64,000 nt of DNA from Thermococcus eurythermalis. GTDB taxonomy: Archaea; Methanobacteriota_B; Thermococci; Thermococcales; Thermococcaceae. Shown here in pieces: positions 18,086 through 26,748 of the stretch. Below the pieces are notes generated by a model. The model searched no databases, was not told the origin of the DNA, and saw nothing but the letters and a program-made list of their open reading frames with translations. Positions within the stretch are counted from its first letter, which is position 1; every line of letters begins with the position of its first letter. The position numbers and the translations under genes are program-made. The stretch spans positions 1,240,001-1,304,000 of the forward strand of contig NZ_CP008887.1 of assembly GCF_000769655.1 (NCBI RefSeq). The letters run 5' to 3'.

Positions 18086-18165
18086 TAAAACTCAACTCTG
18101 AAAAAATTTATCCGTTCAAAAAAAAAGGAAGGCCACTTAATCGTGGCAGGTAGTAAAACTTATAA
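18086..18165 (+). repeat. Duplicated leader module, copy 1 (A-tract, hairpin, TATA)
   Basis: Order of parts: AACTCAACTC, AAATTTAT, nine A residues, GGAAG, a hairpin GCCAC/GTGGC (18132-18147), AGTAAAA, then CTTATAAGG, a TATA-like box. The same order with clear sequence identity occurs at 25277-25358, where the hairpin arms are completely different yet still complementary. It lies 65 bases before the membrane-protein gene at 18231 and may carry its promoter. Confidence 0.6.
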
Positions 18166-18230
18166 GGATGAGTAGTGTATAATGTATTGCAGAAGCTCAA
18201 GGGGCGGCCGTAATCCGGAAGGGGTGATCC

Positions 18231-18632
18231 ATGATGAACCGAAGCATGGCATCTCTCCTCCTTACTCTCCTCATTTACCTCTCCATAATTGCTGCCATAA
18301 GGCTCCTTCCGCCCTCTGACGAAGGGCCCAGCACTGTCGAGGAGTTCCTTCAGGTCAGCATCATCATTGCGGTACCCGCCCTCGCGTCGTTCCTATTCCT
18401 TCGAAAAGTGAAGGTTGATCCAGGGGCTTTCTGGGTGGCCTCAACAATTACTGTAGTGCTCGCATCCATCGTTACCTACGCTATCCTCACAAGAAACTGC
18501 ACTCCAACGACCTGTGATGACGGTGTGGTCTGGTTTTTCCTAACTGCCCTCGTTATCCTAGGCTTCCTGATCGGGGCTCTCCTGCACAAGCTAACCGAGA
18601 AGCTCGGTTCCAGAAGCTCCCCTCCTACTTAA
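18231..18632 (+). CDS. Small four-helix membrane protein of unknown function
   Basis: A 133-residue protein with predicted transmembrane helices near residues 8-25, 40-57, 66-86 and 102-121. A CTPTTCDD loop holds two Cys residues. I do not recognise a family. AAGGGGTGATCC is a strong ribosome binding site before ATG 18231. It is preceded by an IS-derived hairpin and the duplicated leader module, and followed by prefoldin beta under its own TATA box. Confidence 0.7.
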   Translation: MMNRSMASLLLTLLIYLSIIAAIRLLPPSDEGPSTVEEFLQVSIIIAVPALASFLFLRKVKVDPGAFWVASTITVVLASIVTYAILTRNCTPTTCDDGVVWFFLTALVILGFLIGALLHKLTEKLGSRSSPPT

Positions 18633-18728
18633 GTTTGGGTTTTTGAGGGGTCGGTGTTATCCCTTACCTAAACTATTTAAAGCCCGCCCCTTATTCTAAC
18701 CTGGCATCACGGTTACGGAGGTGTTGTC

Positions 18729-19082
18729 ATGCAGAACATTCCGCCCCAGGTTCAGTCTATGCTTGCCCAACTTGAGAGCTACCAGCAACAGCTCCAGCTT
18801 CTCGTTCAGCAGAAGCAGAAGGTTCAGCTTGAGCTCAACGAGGCCAGGAAGGCCCTTGAGGAGATCGAGAAGCTCCCCGACGATGCCGTCATCTACAAGA
18901 CCGTCGGGACGCTCATCGTCAAGACCGAGAAGGCCAAGGCCGTCGAGGAGCTCAAGGAGAAGGTCGAGACGCTCGAAGTCCGCCTCAATGCCCTTGAGAG
19001 GCAGGAGAAGAAGCTCAACGGGAAGCTGAAGGAGCTCACCGCGAAGATTCAGTCCTCACTCAAGCCGCCCGTCGCGGGCTGA
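18729..19082 (+). CDS. pfdB: Prefoldin subunit beta
   Basis: A 117-residue chaperone subunit. The N- and C-terminal coiled coils (about residues 5-50 and 72-108, rich in Gln, Glu and Lys heptads) flank the hairpin segment DDAVIYKTVGTLIVK that builds the prefoldin beta-barrel. It delivers unfolded proteins to the thermosome. GGAGGTGTTGTC lies before the ATG. The following DUF3194 gene is its usual neighbour. Confidence 0.93.
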   Translation: MQNIPPQVQSMLAQLESYQQQLQLLVQQKQKVQLELNEARKALEEIEKLPDDAVIYKTVGTLIVKTEKAKAVEELKEKVETLEVRLNALERQEKKLNGKLKELTAKIQSSLKPPVAG

Positions 19083-19109
19083 CTCTCCTTTTCTCCTTTG
19101 GTGGTGGCC

Positions 19110-19418
19110 ATGGAGCAGAGGGGCGTTATACACATAGGTCTCCCTGAGCTCAGCGAGGAGGAAATAATAGCCATCGGCGAGCTCGCCCAGAACGTCATAA
19201 TAAAGCACGTCTTCAGCGAGCTGAACAGGAGCGAAGTCAAGGACATAGAGGTCACGACGAGGATAAACAGAGACGACACGCTGAACCTTGAAATCGAGGT
19301 GTACCTTGAAGTCCCGGTCTTCGTCAAGGTGGACGTGGAGAGGCTGATTGAGGAGGCCCTTGAGAAGGCCTACGATGCAGTGGAGAAAAGGCTGAGGGAG
19401 ATTGCGGGTAAGGGTTAA
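19110..19418 (+). CDS. DUF3194 family protein
   Basis: A 102-residue alpha/beta protein that commonly follows pfdB in Thermococcales. Visible features are GLPELSEEEIIAIGELAQNVIIKHVFSELNRSEVKDIEVT and a strand-rich middle (LNLEIEVYLEVPVFVKVDVERLI). The function is not known. ATG 19110 is preceded by GGTGGTGGCC. The gap to pfdB is 27 bases, so they are probably cotranscribed. Confidence 0.8.
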   Translation: MEQRGVIHIGLPELSEEEIIAIGELAQNVIIKHVFSELNRSEVKDIEVTTRINRDDTLNLEIEVYLEVPVFVKVDVERLIEEALEKAYDAVEKRLREIAGKG

Positions 19419-19451
19419 ATTCAGTTTTGACAACATCTTCTCGGTGGGAGA

Positions 19452-19775
19452 ATGAGGCACAGGGAAGTAGCCGAGGCCTTCGCAAGGGACGTCAGGAGGC
19501 TGCTGGGAGACAACGTCGTCGAAGTCATACTCTTCGGCTCCGTCGCAAGGGGAGAGGCCAGTGAGGAAAGCGACGTTGACATTCTCGTGATTGTTAAGAA
19601 AAACTCCTGGGAGAGCCAGAAGAAGCTTGCCGACCTTGTAGTTGATTACCTTCTCAAGTACGGCATCTACGTGTCCCCCAAAGTCCTGAGCGTCAAGGAG
19701 TTCGAGTTCATGAAGGGCATAAACTCGGCGTTTTACATCAACGTGAGCAGGGAGGGGGTTAGGGTTGGTCACTGA
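19452..19775 (+). CDS. Minimal nucleotidyltransferase (MNT) of a MNT/HEPN pair
   Basis: A 107-residue pol-beta-type nucleotidyltransferase with LFGSVARGEASEESDVDILVIV, the GSxARG...SDxD catalytic pattern. In MNT/HEPN modules the MNT protein neutralises the HEPN toxin, in studied cases by adenylylating it. GGTGGGAG precedes the ATG. The 3' end overlaps the HEPN gene by 11 bases. Confidence 0.87.
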   Translation: MRHREVAEAFARDVRRLLGDNVVEVILFGSVARGEASEESDVDILVIVKKNSWESQKKLADLVVDYLLKYGIYVSPKVLSVKEFEFMKGINSAFYINVSREGVRVGH

Positions 19776-20148
19776 GGTCGAAATACTCCTTAATGATGCC
19801 CACGAATCTCTCGAAGCGGCCAGAGTTCTTCTTGAGAATGGATTTTACAGGGACGCGATTAGCAGGGCATACTATGCGATGTTCTATGCGGCAAGTGCCC
19901 TCCTGCGTGCTAAAGGAGTTGTTACAAAAAGCCATAGGGGAGTTATTGCAAAATTCGGGCTTGAATTTGTGAATACCGGTATCGTTGAGAAATACTACGC
20001 AAAGGCGCTTTCACTTGCCGAGACAAGCAGGGAGCGGGCTGACTACGATCCCACTTATCGCCCAAATGAAGAAGAGGCCGAGAGCATAGTAGAAGATGCA
20101 GAACGCTTTATTGAGAGGATTGAAAAGGCCTTGGAGGAACTGAAATGA
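19765..20148 (+). CDS. HEPN-domain protein partner of MNT
   Basis: A 127-residue all-helical HEPN protein (PF05168-like), with EAARVLLENGFYRDAISRAYYAMFYAASALLRAKG as its core. The RNase motif Rx4-6H of toxic HEPN proteins is not seen at the usual place (RAYYAMFY), so nuclease activity is doubtful. The start is TTG within the MNT gene, with GGAGGGGG upstream. The stop overlaps the next start (ATGA), coupling it to the DHH nuclease gene. Confidence 0.82.
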   Translation: MVTEVEILLNDAHESLEAARVLLENGFYRDAISRAYYAMFYAASALLRAKGVVTKSHRGVIAKFGLEFVNTGIVEKYYAKALSLAETSRERADYDPTYRPNEEEAESIVEDAERFIERIEKALEELK

Positions 20149-21128
20149 AGGGAAAGATTAAGCTCAAGCGCTTCCTCCAGCGTTCGCTTGACAGGTCCTA
20201 CCTGCTCCTGTGCCACCACAACGCAGACCCGGACTCACTGGGCTCTGCCATAGCCTTCGCCCGCTATTTAAAGTCCCTTGGCGTGGAGAAGGTTAGGATA
20301 GGCGTTGCCCAAAGTGTCTCCTCCTATGCGAAGAGACTTCTAACCCTCTCGCCCGTCCCCGTTGAGAGGGACCCAACCGTTGACGAAGATGTAATTGTGA
20401 TTTTCGATACCTCTTCCCTTGAACAGCTCGAACCAATTGAGATTCCCAAAGGAAAGACCATCATACTGGTTGACCACCACGTCGAGAAGGAAAGGCCGAT
20501 TAAGGCCGACATAGCTGTCGTTGACTCCTCCAGAACTTCGACTGCCGAAATCGTGTGGGAACTGTTCAAATACTTCGGATTTCTTGATGAGGAAAGCGCG
20601 AGAGCCCTCCTGGCCGGAATCGTCACCGACACGGCTAACTTCCGCTTTGCCAACACGAAGACCTTCAAAGCCGTGGGTGAGATTCTGGAGAGGTTTCCAC
20701 TCCAGATGGGTGAAATCTTCAGCCTCGTTGCCCCGGTAGTTGATGAGAACACCGATAACGCTAAGAGGATGGCCGTCCTGAAGGCCTGCCAGAGGCTCGA
20801 AATCAGAAAGTTCAGGAAGTACATCATAGCGGTTTCGAAGGTCTCGGCCTACGAGTCCTACGCCTGCAAGGTCTTCCTCCAGCTCGGAGCAGACATCGCG
20901 ATAGTCGGGAGCGAGAAGAAGGGCGTGAGAATTTCGGCGAGGGCCAAGGAGAGCCTCGTGAAGAAGGGTCTCCACCTCGGAAAAATCATGGAGAAGGTCG
21001 GGCCCGTCATTGAAGGCTCTGGTGGAGGACATGCGGGAGCCGCCGGGGCAAACGGAAAGGCCAACCTTGATAAGGCCATAAAACTAATCCTAAAGGAGAT
21101 TGAGAACTTCCTCAGGGAGAACGGGTGA
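20145..21128 (+). CDS. DHH/DHHA1 phosphoesterase (RecJ/NrnA-like nuclease)
   Basis: A 327-residue protein. The DHH domain shows HHNADPDSLGSAIA (motif I), VIFDTSS and VDHHVEK (DHH motif), and GIVTDTANFRF. The C-terminal DHHA1 domain has GSGGGHAGAAGA. The family includes the Thermococcales RecJ-like nuclease and nanoRNases, acting on single-stranded DNA, RNA or short oligonucleotides with Mn2+. It overlaps the HEPN gene by 4 bases and the zinc protein by a few. Confidence 0.85.
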   Translation: MKGKIKLKRFLQRSLDRSYLLLCHHNADPDSLGSAIAFARYLKSLGVEKVRIGVAQSVSSYAKRLLTLSPVPVERDPTVDEDVIVIFDTSSLEQLEPIEIPKGKTIILVDHHVEKERPIKADIAVVDSSRTSTAEIVWELFKYFGFLDEESARALLAGIVTDTANFRFANTKTFKAVGEILERFPLQMGEIFSLVAPVVDENTDNAKRMAVLKACQRLEIRKFRKYIIAVSKVSAYESYACKVFLQLGADIAIVGSEKKGVRISARAKESLVKKGLHLGKIMEKVGPVIEGSGGGHAGAAGANGKANLDKAIKLILKEIENFLRENG

Positions 21129-21133
21129 TTGAG

Positions 21134-21469
21134 ATGGCGAAGTGCCCGCTGTGCGGAAAGCCCCTCGACTGGGGCGAGCTCATTGAGCAGATGCTGAACA
21201 TTGATAACGCCGAGGAGATAACCAGAGACCGCGAGAAGTTTATGGAGGCCATTGAGGGTTTTGCCTTTAAGTGCCCCCACTGCGGGGAGGAGTTCTATGG
21301 TAAGTACCTGCCGAGGGAAGAAGCAGAGAAGGTCTTTGAGCTCCTCAACGAGTTCAAGGGCTCGATAGACTGGGAGAACAGGAAAGTCCGCCTGAGGCTG
21401 AACAGCCTTCTGGCCCTGGACAAGATGCTTGAGAACTGGGATAAGAAAGTGAAACGAGAAGTGCCGTGA
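21134..21469 (+). CDS. Two-zinc-motif hypothetical protein
   Basis: A 111-residue soluble protein with two CxxC pairs: CPLCGKPLDWGELI near the start and CPHCGEEFYGKYL about 45 residues later. Together they could hold one zinc. The rest is helical and charged. I do not recognise the family. ATG 21134 is preferred to GTG 21125 because GGGTGAT precedes it. It probably belongs to the same operon as the DHH nuclease. Confidence 0.7.
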   Translation: MAKCPLCGKPLDWGELIEQMLNIDNAEEITRDREKFMEAIEGFAFKCPHCGEEFYGKYLPREEAEKVFELLNEFKGSIDWENRKVRLRLNSLLALDKMLENWDKKVKREVP

Positions 21470-21598
21470 GGCGCTTAATTTTTCTTCTCGAAGCTCCTGA
21501 ACGCCTTGCCATTTAGACATAAGCCAAGTTTGGCCACTGCCGATTACAAACCAAAAACTTAATGTGGGCTTGGCATTAAAGTTTTGTCCGGTGGGGTT

Positions 21599-22762
21599 AT
21601 GAAAAAAGTAGCCGTTGTAACGCTTGTTGTGGTGGGGGCTCTGCTCATCATTGCTGTGAATGACTGGCGCGTGCCTTATATCATGAACCTTGCACTCATC
21701 AACGTTCAGGACTCGGGAGAAGCACACGTCTTTATTTCAGCCCTTTATCCGGAAGGGTTCAGACAGATAGCCGAATACGACGTCAAAAACAACCGCAGGA
21801 TTGTTCTGGATCTGGGTGAGCTCAGGAAGGCCTGGATGGACGAGTACAAAAAGAACAAACGGCTGTCCCAGCCGCTGGTTCTCCTGACAATAGTCACAGA
21901 GGACGGAAAGGTCTCCGTTGAGGCCGTCGGATTTGACTGGGACGAACTGCCCCAGTCCAAAACGGTAACTCCAAAGTTCCGGCCGCTGAAAAACGCTTCA
22001 AATGCCTCCACCGGGAAAACAGACAGCACTCAATCCCAACGCCACCGCCGCACGCTTGTGGACTCCTACGAGTGGACGGCACCAGTGATAGTGGCCCAGG
22101 TGACTCCTGACAGTTCAACCTCCGGGTACATCTCATACACGTACTTCCCAGAACTTAAAGTCGGGTTCAGCGTCAACGCCTTTGTGGATTCAGAGTGGGT
22201 CAGGCTGGGTTCCTACAACATAATCCAGAAGGGGGAGGGCGGCAAGCACGCCGGCAGTTTTGGTACGGGTACCCCCTACTACATCTGGATGAACGTCACA
22301 TACCGCTACGAAAAATGGCGGGTGTCCAGCGGGGGCCGGGTGTGGCACGAGGAGTATGTCTACATCAAGGACGCTTATCCCGATACCCTAAGGGGAGGAA
22401 CGTCGAAACCGCCAGAGGCCCAGACTCCACCCATTGACAGGTGGGTAGATGAAGGGGTCTATGAGTCTACCAATGTCATTGGATACTACGCGTTCAATAT
22501 ATGGGGCATGGGCGCGGACAATATTGCCGTAGATGCTTTGAAGTTCATCGAAGCCCTTGAGGATACGGGGAAAATAAGCAGAGCCGCCGCCGAAAAAGCG
22601 AACATTATCGGCATCTTTATTGATGTTAGGTTCGAGTATGGCATGAAGGCCTTTGACTTTGACCTCGCTTTGTATTCAAACAGGCAGGAGACTCACCATG
22701 TCTGGATGGGGGAGAGCACCGACACAACGACCGCTCCTGTTTTGTGTTTCAGGGTTGAGTGA
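21599..22762 (+). CDS. Membrane-anchored extracellular protein of unknown function
   Basis: A 387-residue protein with one N-terminal transmembrane helix (about residues 4-22, VAVVTLVVVGALLIIAV). The long extracellular part is rich in aromatic residues and NxS/T sites (for example WMNVTYRYEKWRV), followed by a helical region with ALKFIEALEDTGKISRAAAEKANIIG. I know no family for it. GGTGGGG precedes ATG 21599. It stands alone between the zinc protein and the TPR protein. Confidence 0.7.
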   Translation: MKKVAVVTLVVVGALLIIAVNDWRVPYIMNLALINVQDSGEAHVFISALYPEGFRQIAEYDVKNNRRIVLDLGELRKAWMDEYKKNKRLSQPLVLLTIVTEDGKVSVEAVGFDWDELPQSKTVTPKFRPLKNASNASTGKTDSTQSQRHRRTLVDSYEWTAPVIVAQVTPDSSTSGYISYTYFPELKVGFSVNAFVDSEWVRLGSYNIIQKGEGGKHAGSFGTGTPYYIWMNVTYRYEKWRVSSGGRVWHEEYVYIKDAYPDTLRGGTSKPPEAQTPPIDRWVDEGVYESTNVIGYYAFNIWGMGADNIAVDALKFIEALEDTGKISRAAAEKANIIGIFIDVRFEYGMKAFDFDLALYSNRQETHHVWMGESTDTTTAPVLCFRVE

Positions 22763-22868
22763 GGCCTCCCTTTAATTTCCCTGCTTAGACAGTGCTAACG
22801 CCGAGGTTGTCACCTTAGCGATAGCCTTTTTTACCCTGCCTTCCTATTCTCATCGACTGGTGGTTCTC

Positions 22869-23981
22869 GTGGAGGCCGTGGAGCGTCACCTCTCAAAAGG
22901 AGACTACAAGAACGCCCTGAAAAGTGCGCTGGCAATAGCGGACGAGATACGAAGGCTACTTGCTCTGAGCGAAGTCCTGACGGCCTTTCCACGGGACGAA
23001 GTCTTGAGCCACATGCTCGATACGCTTGAATCAGTGAAGGGCACGCCCGAGAAGGCCCTTGCGTACTCAATTCTTGGACGGGCCCTCTATACCCTCGACA
23101 GGGATCACGACGCGGAGGCCTACTTTGAAAACGCCGTGCAAATAGCCGGGACAATAGACTCTCCACGAGTGAGGGGGGAGGTTCTGGCCGGGATAGCGCG
23201 GAACCTCATGCTCTCCGAGCGTTATAGGGACGGACTGGAGCTGTTTAAGGAAGCCGTAGACCTCCTTCAGACGTCGCGCGGGCTTTCCTCGGCGACAACG
23301 TCGTCGCTGATAAAGGTCGCCAGGCTGATAGAGAGGAGTGCCGATGAGACGCCAAATGAGACTGCCCTTGAGTTCTACGAGCTGGCCAGAAATGTCTATT
23401 CCTCGATATTCTTCAAGCTCCAGGCAAAGCACCTCGACGATAAAATCAACCTTATCCGGGACGTCCTTAAGAGGGGCAGGTCCGCCGTGGACGAGCTCCT
23501 TGAGAAAGGCCTGGTTGAGTCCGCGGTCTCCGTGATGCGATTCCTCCCCCTGAAGGACAGGGCCGTTGAAATGCTCCGCCTGAGCTACTGGCTCTTTCTC
23601 CACGAGAGGCCCCGCCTTGCCAGGCAGGTATTCAACGATGCCCTTGATTTAATCCTCGTTGGCAAGTTCCGGCCGAGGGACGGGGAGATTTTCTCGATAG
23701 CCAGAAAGATGCTTCGGATTGGCCGGCTTGAAGAACCTCTTATTCTGGCTGGAGTTATCATTGACACTGCCCTCTCCTCTGAGCTCCTTGGGGAGGTTGC
23801 CCTAGCGTACTCCAGGATAGACCCGGCCAGGGCGCGTTCAATCGCTGAGGGAATCCGGGACGAAAGCGTTAAGAGACGGGTTTTGAATGTCCTCGAAGGT
23901 GGTGAAGATGTGGGACACGAGCAAGGACTACCGCTTACTGGTGGCGGAGAAGGCGATAGAGCTCTTCCTGAAGACGATTGA
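22869..23981 (+). CDS. TPR-like helical repeat protein
   Basis: A helical protein of about 370 residues. Recognisable TPR-like units are [29 protein letters not shown] and [28 protein letters not shown]. The fold suggests a scaffold; no catalytic motif is present. GTG 22869 follows GGTGGTT; GTG 22860 is possible. The last 74 bases overlap the next gene in another frame, and the corresponding C-terminal residues ([22 protein letters not shown]) look unlike the rest, so the ancestral end was probably earlier. Confidence 0.75.
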   Translation: MEAVERHLSKGDYKNALKSALAIADEIRRLLALSEVLTAFPRDEVLSHMLDTLESVKGTPEKALAYSILGRALYTLDRDHDAEAYFENAVQIAGTIDSPRVRGEVLAGIARNLMLSERYRDGLELFKEAVDLLQTSRGLSSATTSSLIKVARLIERSADETPNETALEFYELARNVYSSIFFKLQAKHLDDKINLIRDVLKRGRSAVDELLEKGLVESAVSVMRFLPLKDRAVEMLRLSYWLFLHERPRLARQVFNDALDLILVGKFRPRDGEIFSIARKMLRIGRLEEPLILAGVIIDTALSSELLGEVALAYSRIDPARARSIAEGIRDESVKRRVLNVLEGGEDVGHEQGLPLTGGGEGDRALPEDD

Positions 23982-24633
23982 GGGGGCGAAGTTTAAGGGT
24001 CATTGGGACAAGAAGAAAGCGATAAAGCTCGGCAAGGAGATGCTCCCCGAGATACAGGCGATGCGCTACAGCTACATAGAGCCGAATGAGCTAATCGAGA
24101 CCCCCCAGATGAAGGCCCTGAAGGAGAAGGCCCTTGGAATTATCGAGGCCCTTGGAGGGGAGGACTGGCACCACAAGTTCATAAGCAACGCCTCAAAGGA
24201 CGAGCGCGAGAAGGTTGAGGAGCAGGTTGCAAAGATTCGCTTCTTCCTCAACACTATACTCGGCCTCGACAAGCGCCTCGCCCTCGGCAAGATAAACGAC
24301 CCTGTCATAGCCGTTGACATTAAGGTCGGCGAGGTTATGAGCGTCGCCAAGCACCCTAACGCCGACAGGCTTCTCGTCACCAACGTCAACATCGGCGACA
24401 GGGCGATAACTGTCGTCACCAACGACCTGACAGTGAAGGAAGGAAACCGCGTGGCGGTCGCGTTGCTCCCGCCGGCCAATTTCAGGGGAATAGTCAGCGA
24501 GGGCATGTTCCTTGGCGCTGGAGAGGGCGTTCTCAAGGACGTTAAGGGCGAAATCGGTGGTCTGCCCAAGGGCATTCCGCTGGAGGCCTTAAACGAGACG
24601 AGGAATTTAGTCGAGGCGTTTTTGAAGGGGTGA
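23908..24633 (+). CDS. tRNA-binding-domain protein (EMAPII/Trbp111-like)
   Basis: A 241-residue protein. The N-terminal half is helical (about 1-130). The C-terminal half is an OB-fold tRNA-binding domain: [69 protein letters not shown]. It matches the MetRS-beta/Trbp111 type and probably binds tRNA, perhaps as a synthetase cofactor. ATG 23908, preceded by GGTGGTG, is preferred to an in-frame ATG at 23887. Confidence 0.87.
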   Translation: MWDTSKDYRLLVAEKAIELFLKTIEGAKFKGHWDKKKAIKLGKEMLPEIQAMRYSYIEPNELIETPQMKALKEKALGIIEALGGEDWHHKFISNASKDEREKVEEQVAKIRFFLNTILGLDKRLALGKINDPVIAVDIKVGEVMSVAKHPNADRLLVTNVNIGDRAITVVTNDLTVKEGNRVAVALLPPANFRGIVSEGMFLGAGEGVLKDVKGEIGGLPKGIPLEALNETRNLVEAFLKG

Positions 24634-24724
24634 GGTGTTCTGCAATCATTTTTGCTCGCTTTCCAACTTTCTTCTGCCAAAAGTTATAAACGTTTATCCC
24701 CAAACATGATAACGGTGGCTAAGT

Positions 24725-24892
24725 GTGGGGTGGAGCAGACTCTTCCAGATGAAGGACCCGAGCTGTCTCTGCTACGTTATACCCGGTTGGGGTAGGATTG
24801 ACGAAAACGGCTGTGCTGTATTCGGCCTCTACGACGGCGAGGGGAGGTACTGCAACGGGGAGTTCACCTACGTAGCCAACACAACGGGGTGA
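24725..24892 (+). CDS. Small Cys-rich protein (55 aa), easily missed
   Basis: GTG 24725 opens an uninterrupted frame of 55 codons ending TGA at 24890-24892. The product begins MGWSRLFQMKDPSCLCYVIP and ends YVANTTG. Its four cysteines (CLC, NGC, RYC) could bind zinc or form disulfides. GGTGGCT precedes the start, and a TATA-like AGTTATAAACG lies near 24681. The next gene starts 10 bases after its stop. I do not recognise a family. Confidence 0.55.
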   Translation: MGWSRLFQMKDPSCLCYVIPGWGRIDENGCAVFGLYDGEGRYCNGEFTYVANTTG

Positions 24893-24902
24893 GGTGAATC
24901 GA

Positions 24903-25207
24903 ATGAAAATTGAAGACGCTATCACGGCCATTCTCTACGGTGTCTTCCTCCTCTTCGCCGTTCCCTTCTTCCTCTACTGGAGCTCGGCCATCGTTGACAC
25001 GCTCGGAGTTGACCGGCACCTTCCTTTGGAGGCCACACCCATTCTCGTGGTTGCCATGGCGTCGTTGGCTTTCACCGGCGTCGCTCTGATACCCGGATTG
25101 CGTTTAGAAGCAGGAAGAACCTTAAAAAGCCCGCCGTTGCGTTTTTCTCGGTGAGCTTTGCCTTTGCCCTCTTCCTCCTCTGGCTCGGCTTTTTGAGCAC
25201 AAAATAA
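24903..25207 (+). pseudogene. Small membrane protein gene with a frameshift
   Basis: From ATG 24903 (GAGGTGAAT upstream) a frame of 83 codons encodes two hydrophobic helices (about 7-28 and 45-65), then runs out at 25152-25154 with a non-membrane tail. Shifting by one base at the CCC run (25092-25094) gives a natural continuation: RSRKNLKKPAVAFFSVSFAFALF, a third helix and a stop at 25205-25207. This fits a one-base deletion in a roughly 101-residue membrane protein. A base-calling error or true frameshifting could also explain it. Confidence 0.6.
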
Positions 25208-25276
25208 CCTTTTGTTTTCCGGATGTATTCATCAGCGTACTTAATTACTCTTCTTTCTTTTAACCACTCGCCCTCA

Positions 25277-25358
25277 TAAAACCCAACTCCAAATAAATTT
25301 ATACTCGAAAAAAAAAGGAAGAAGTTTTACTTATAGTAAAAGAAAAAGCTTATATATG
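25277..25358 (+). repeat. Duplicated leader module, copy 2 (A-tract, hairpin, TATA)
   Basis: Parts in order: AACCCAACTC, AAATTTAT, nine A residues, GGAAG, a hairpin TTTTAC/GTAAAA (25325-25341), then AAAGCTTATATATGC as the TATA box. It aligns with 18086-18165. It lies about 45 bases before the secreted-protein gene at 25403 and probably provides its promoter. Confidence 0.6.
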
Positions 25359-25402
25359 CTAACGTTCGTAAGTGTTATGAAAACTCTCAGAAGGTGAACC
25401 AC

Positions 25403-26731
25403 TTGAGATGGAAACCTATGTTGGCAGTCCTCCTGGGTCTGCTGATGGTTGGAGTGACGGCAGAGACTGGAAGTGCAAGCACCATCCCCAGTCCAGCAGA
25501 GGATGATAACCCTCTGGGATATGTAAGGCTTGATCAAGGATTCAAACTCCTATTAGATGATGGGACAATGTTAAATCTAGCCCAAAAGCCTGCAAGCACT
25601 AATATCGTGAGGGATAGCAGCTTTACAAAAATTGTCAAAAAATACCACTTAAGGAAACTATTTGTTTCGGAGATAACCTTTGTTGAAAGAAACAAACTAA
25701 AAACCATTCTCGTTATCAGTTCTAATGAGACTACGAATCTAACAATATTGTGGGATGTGCATTCTCCCGCTTTCAGAGATCTTAATGGTGTGAGCACTAA
25801 GGAAACTCGCCCCTATGGGACGGTCCCATCAGCAATCATAGGCCAATATGGTAATACTAAATTTGCTTTGCTGTATAGTGATGTTTATTCAAAATTTAAG
25901 TCCTCAACCATAACGGGGCATGGAATCTCTCTGACCTTTGGAACATTTAGTCTGGCTCAAAATGAAACACTGAATATAGGAGAGTTTGAAGTCTCTATTC
26001 AAAGAGTTCCTTCCACTAGTATGGTTCCCATGAGGAGAACCGAGTATTATTACCCATCGCCTGACACTTACCCGATAAAAAGGTATTTCGACATCTATGA
26101 CCACGATGGCAATGTAATCGGGAGAACTGTTGTGACAATCTATGGAAGTAGGAAAAGAGGGAGCAACTATGCATATCTTGAAGATGGAGTTGAAGGAGTT
26201 ACATCGGTTGGCTATGCAGTAGCACCAAAATACGGGAAGTTCCACTCACTATACACCAAATTCGAATTCTGTGGGGGTTATTTCGGTTCAGGATATCCAA
26301 ATGTTCCAATAAAACTCAATTATGATGCTATCGGAGGGGATCGTACTAGTATACAATTTACTGAAGTGCACAAAACGCTCATTGACCTTGTTTCTAATTA
26401 CATTGAAGGTGGGGGATTTGTAGGTATTTTGCTAAATGGTCTGTCTGCAGAAAGCAAGAACGACCGGGGTACAAACGTTTTGACTAAGTATTATAGAGGA
26501 CCAATCTCCATATCATCGCGGGGAGTAATATTGTACTATCTAGGGGCGGATGAAATAGGTCAGTATTATACATACACAGTTCATTTGCCATATGAGCTAG
26601 ACGAAGACATGGTAAAATTCTGCCTTACGGTAAAACCTGGGATTGCAGTACCTCACCCCTCATTTCCGACAGACAGACTTTATACAAGGGAATACTCAAT
26701 ACCAATATGGATCTCATTACAAAGGCCTTAA
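25403..26731 (+). CDS. Secreted AT-rich protein of unknown function
   Basis: About 442 residues with an N-terminal signal peptide (MLAVLLGLLMVGVTAETGSAS) and no other membrane helix. The mature part is rich in Tyr, Ser and Thr and beta-like. I know no family. TTG 25403 follows GGTGAACC; GTG 25394 and ATG 25418 are alternatives. Codon third positions are visibly AT-richer than in neighbouring genes (AAT, ATA, GAA, TTT common), suggesting transfer. A second secreted-protein gene follows after 17 bases. Confidence 0.7.
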   Translation: MRWKPMLAVLLGLLMVGVTAETGSASTIPSPAEDDNPLGYVRLDQGFKLLLDDGTMLNLAQKPASTNIVRDSSFTKIVKKYHLRKLFVSEITFVERNKLKTILVISSNETTNLTILWDVHSPAFRDLNGVSTKETRPYGTVPSAIIGQYGNTKFALLYSDVYSKFKSSTITGHGISLTFGTFSLAQNETLNIGEFEVSIQRVPSTSMVPMRRTEYYYPSPDTYPIKRYFDIYDHDGNVIGRTVVTIYGSRKRGSNYAYLEDGVEGVTSVGYAVAPKYGKFHSLYTKFEFCGGYFGSGYPNVPIKLNYDAIGGDRTSIQFTEVHKTLIDLVSNYIEGGGFVGILLNGLSAESKNDRGTNVLTKYYRGPISISSRGVILYYLGADEIGQYYTYTVHLPYELDEDMVKFCLTVKPGIAVPHPSFPTDRLYTREYSIPIWISLQRP

Positions 26732-26748
26732 TCTGGAGGTAATTGTAT

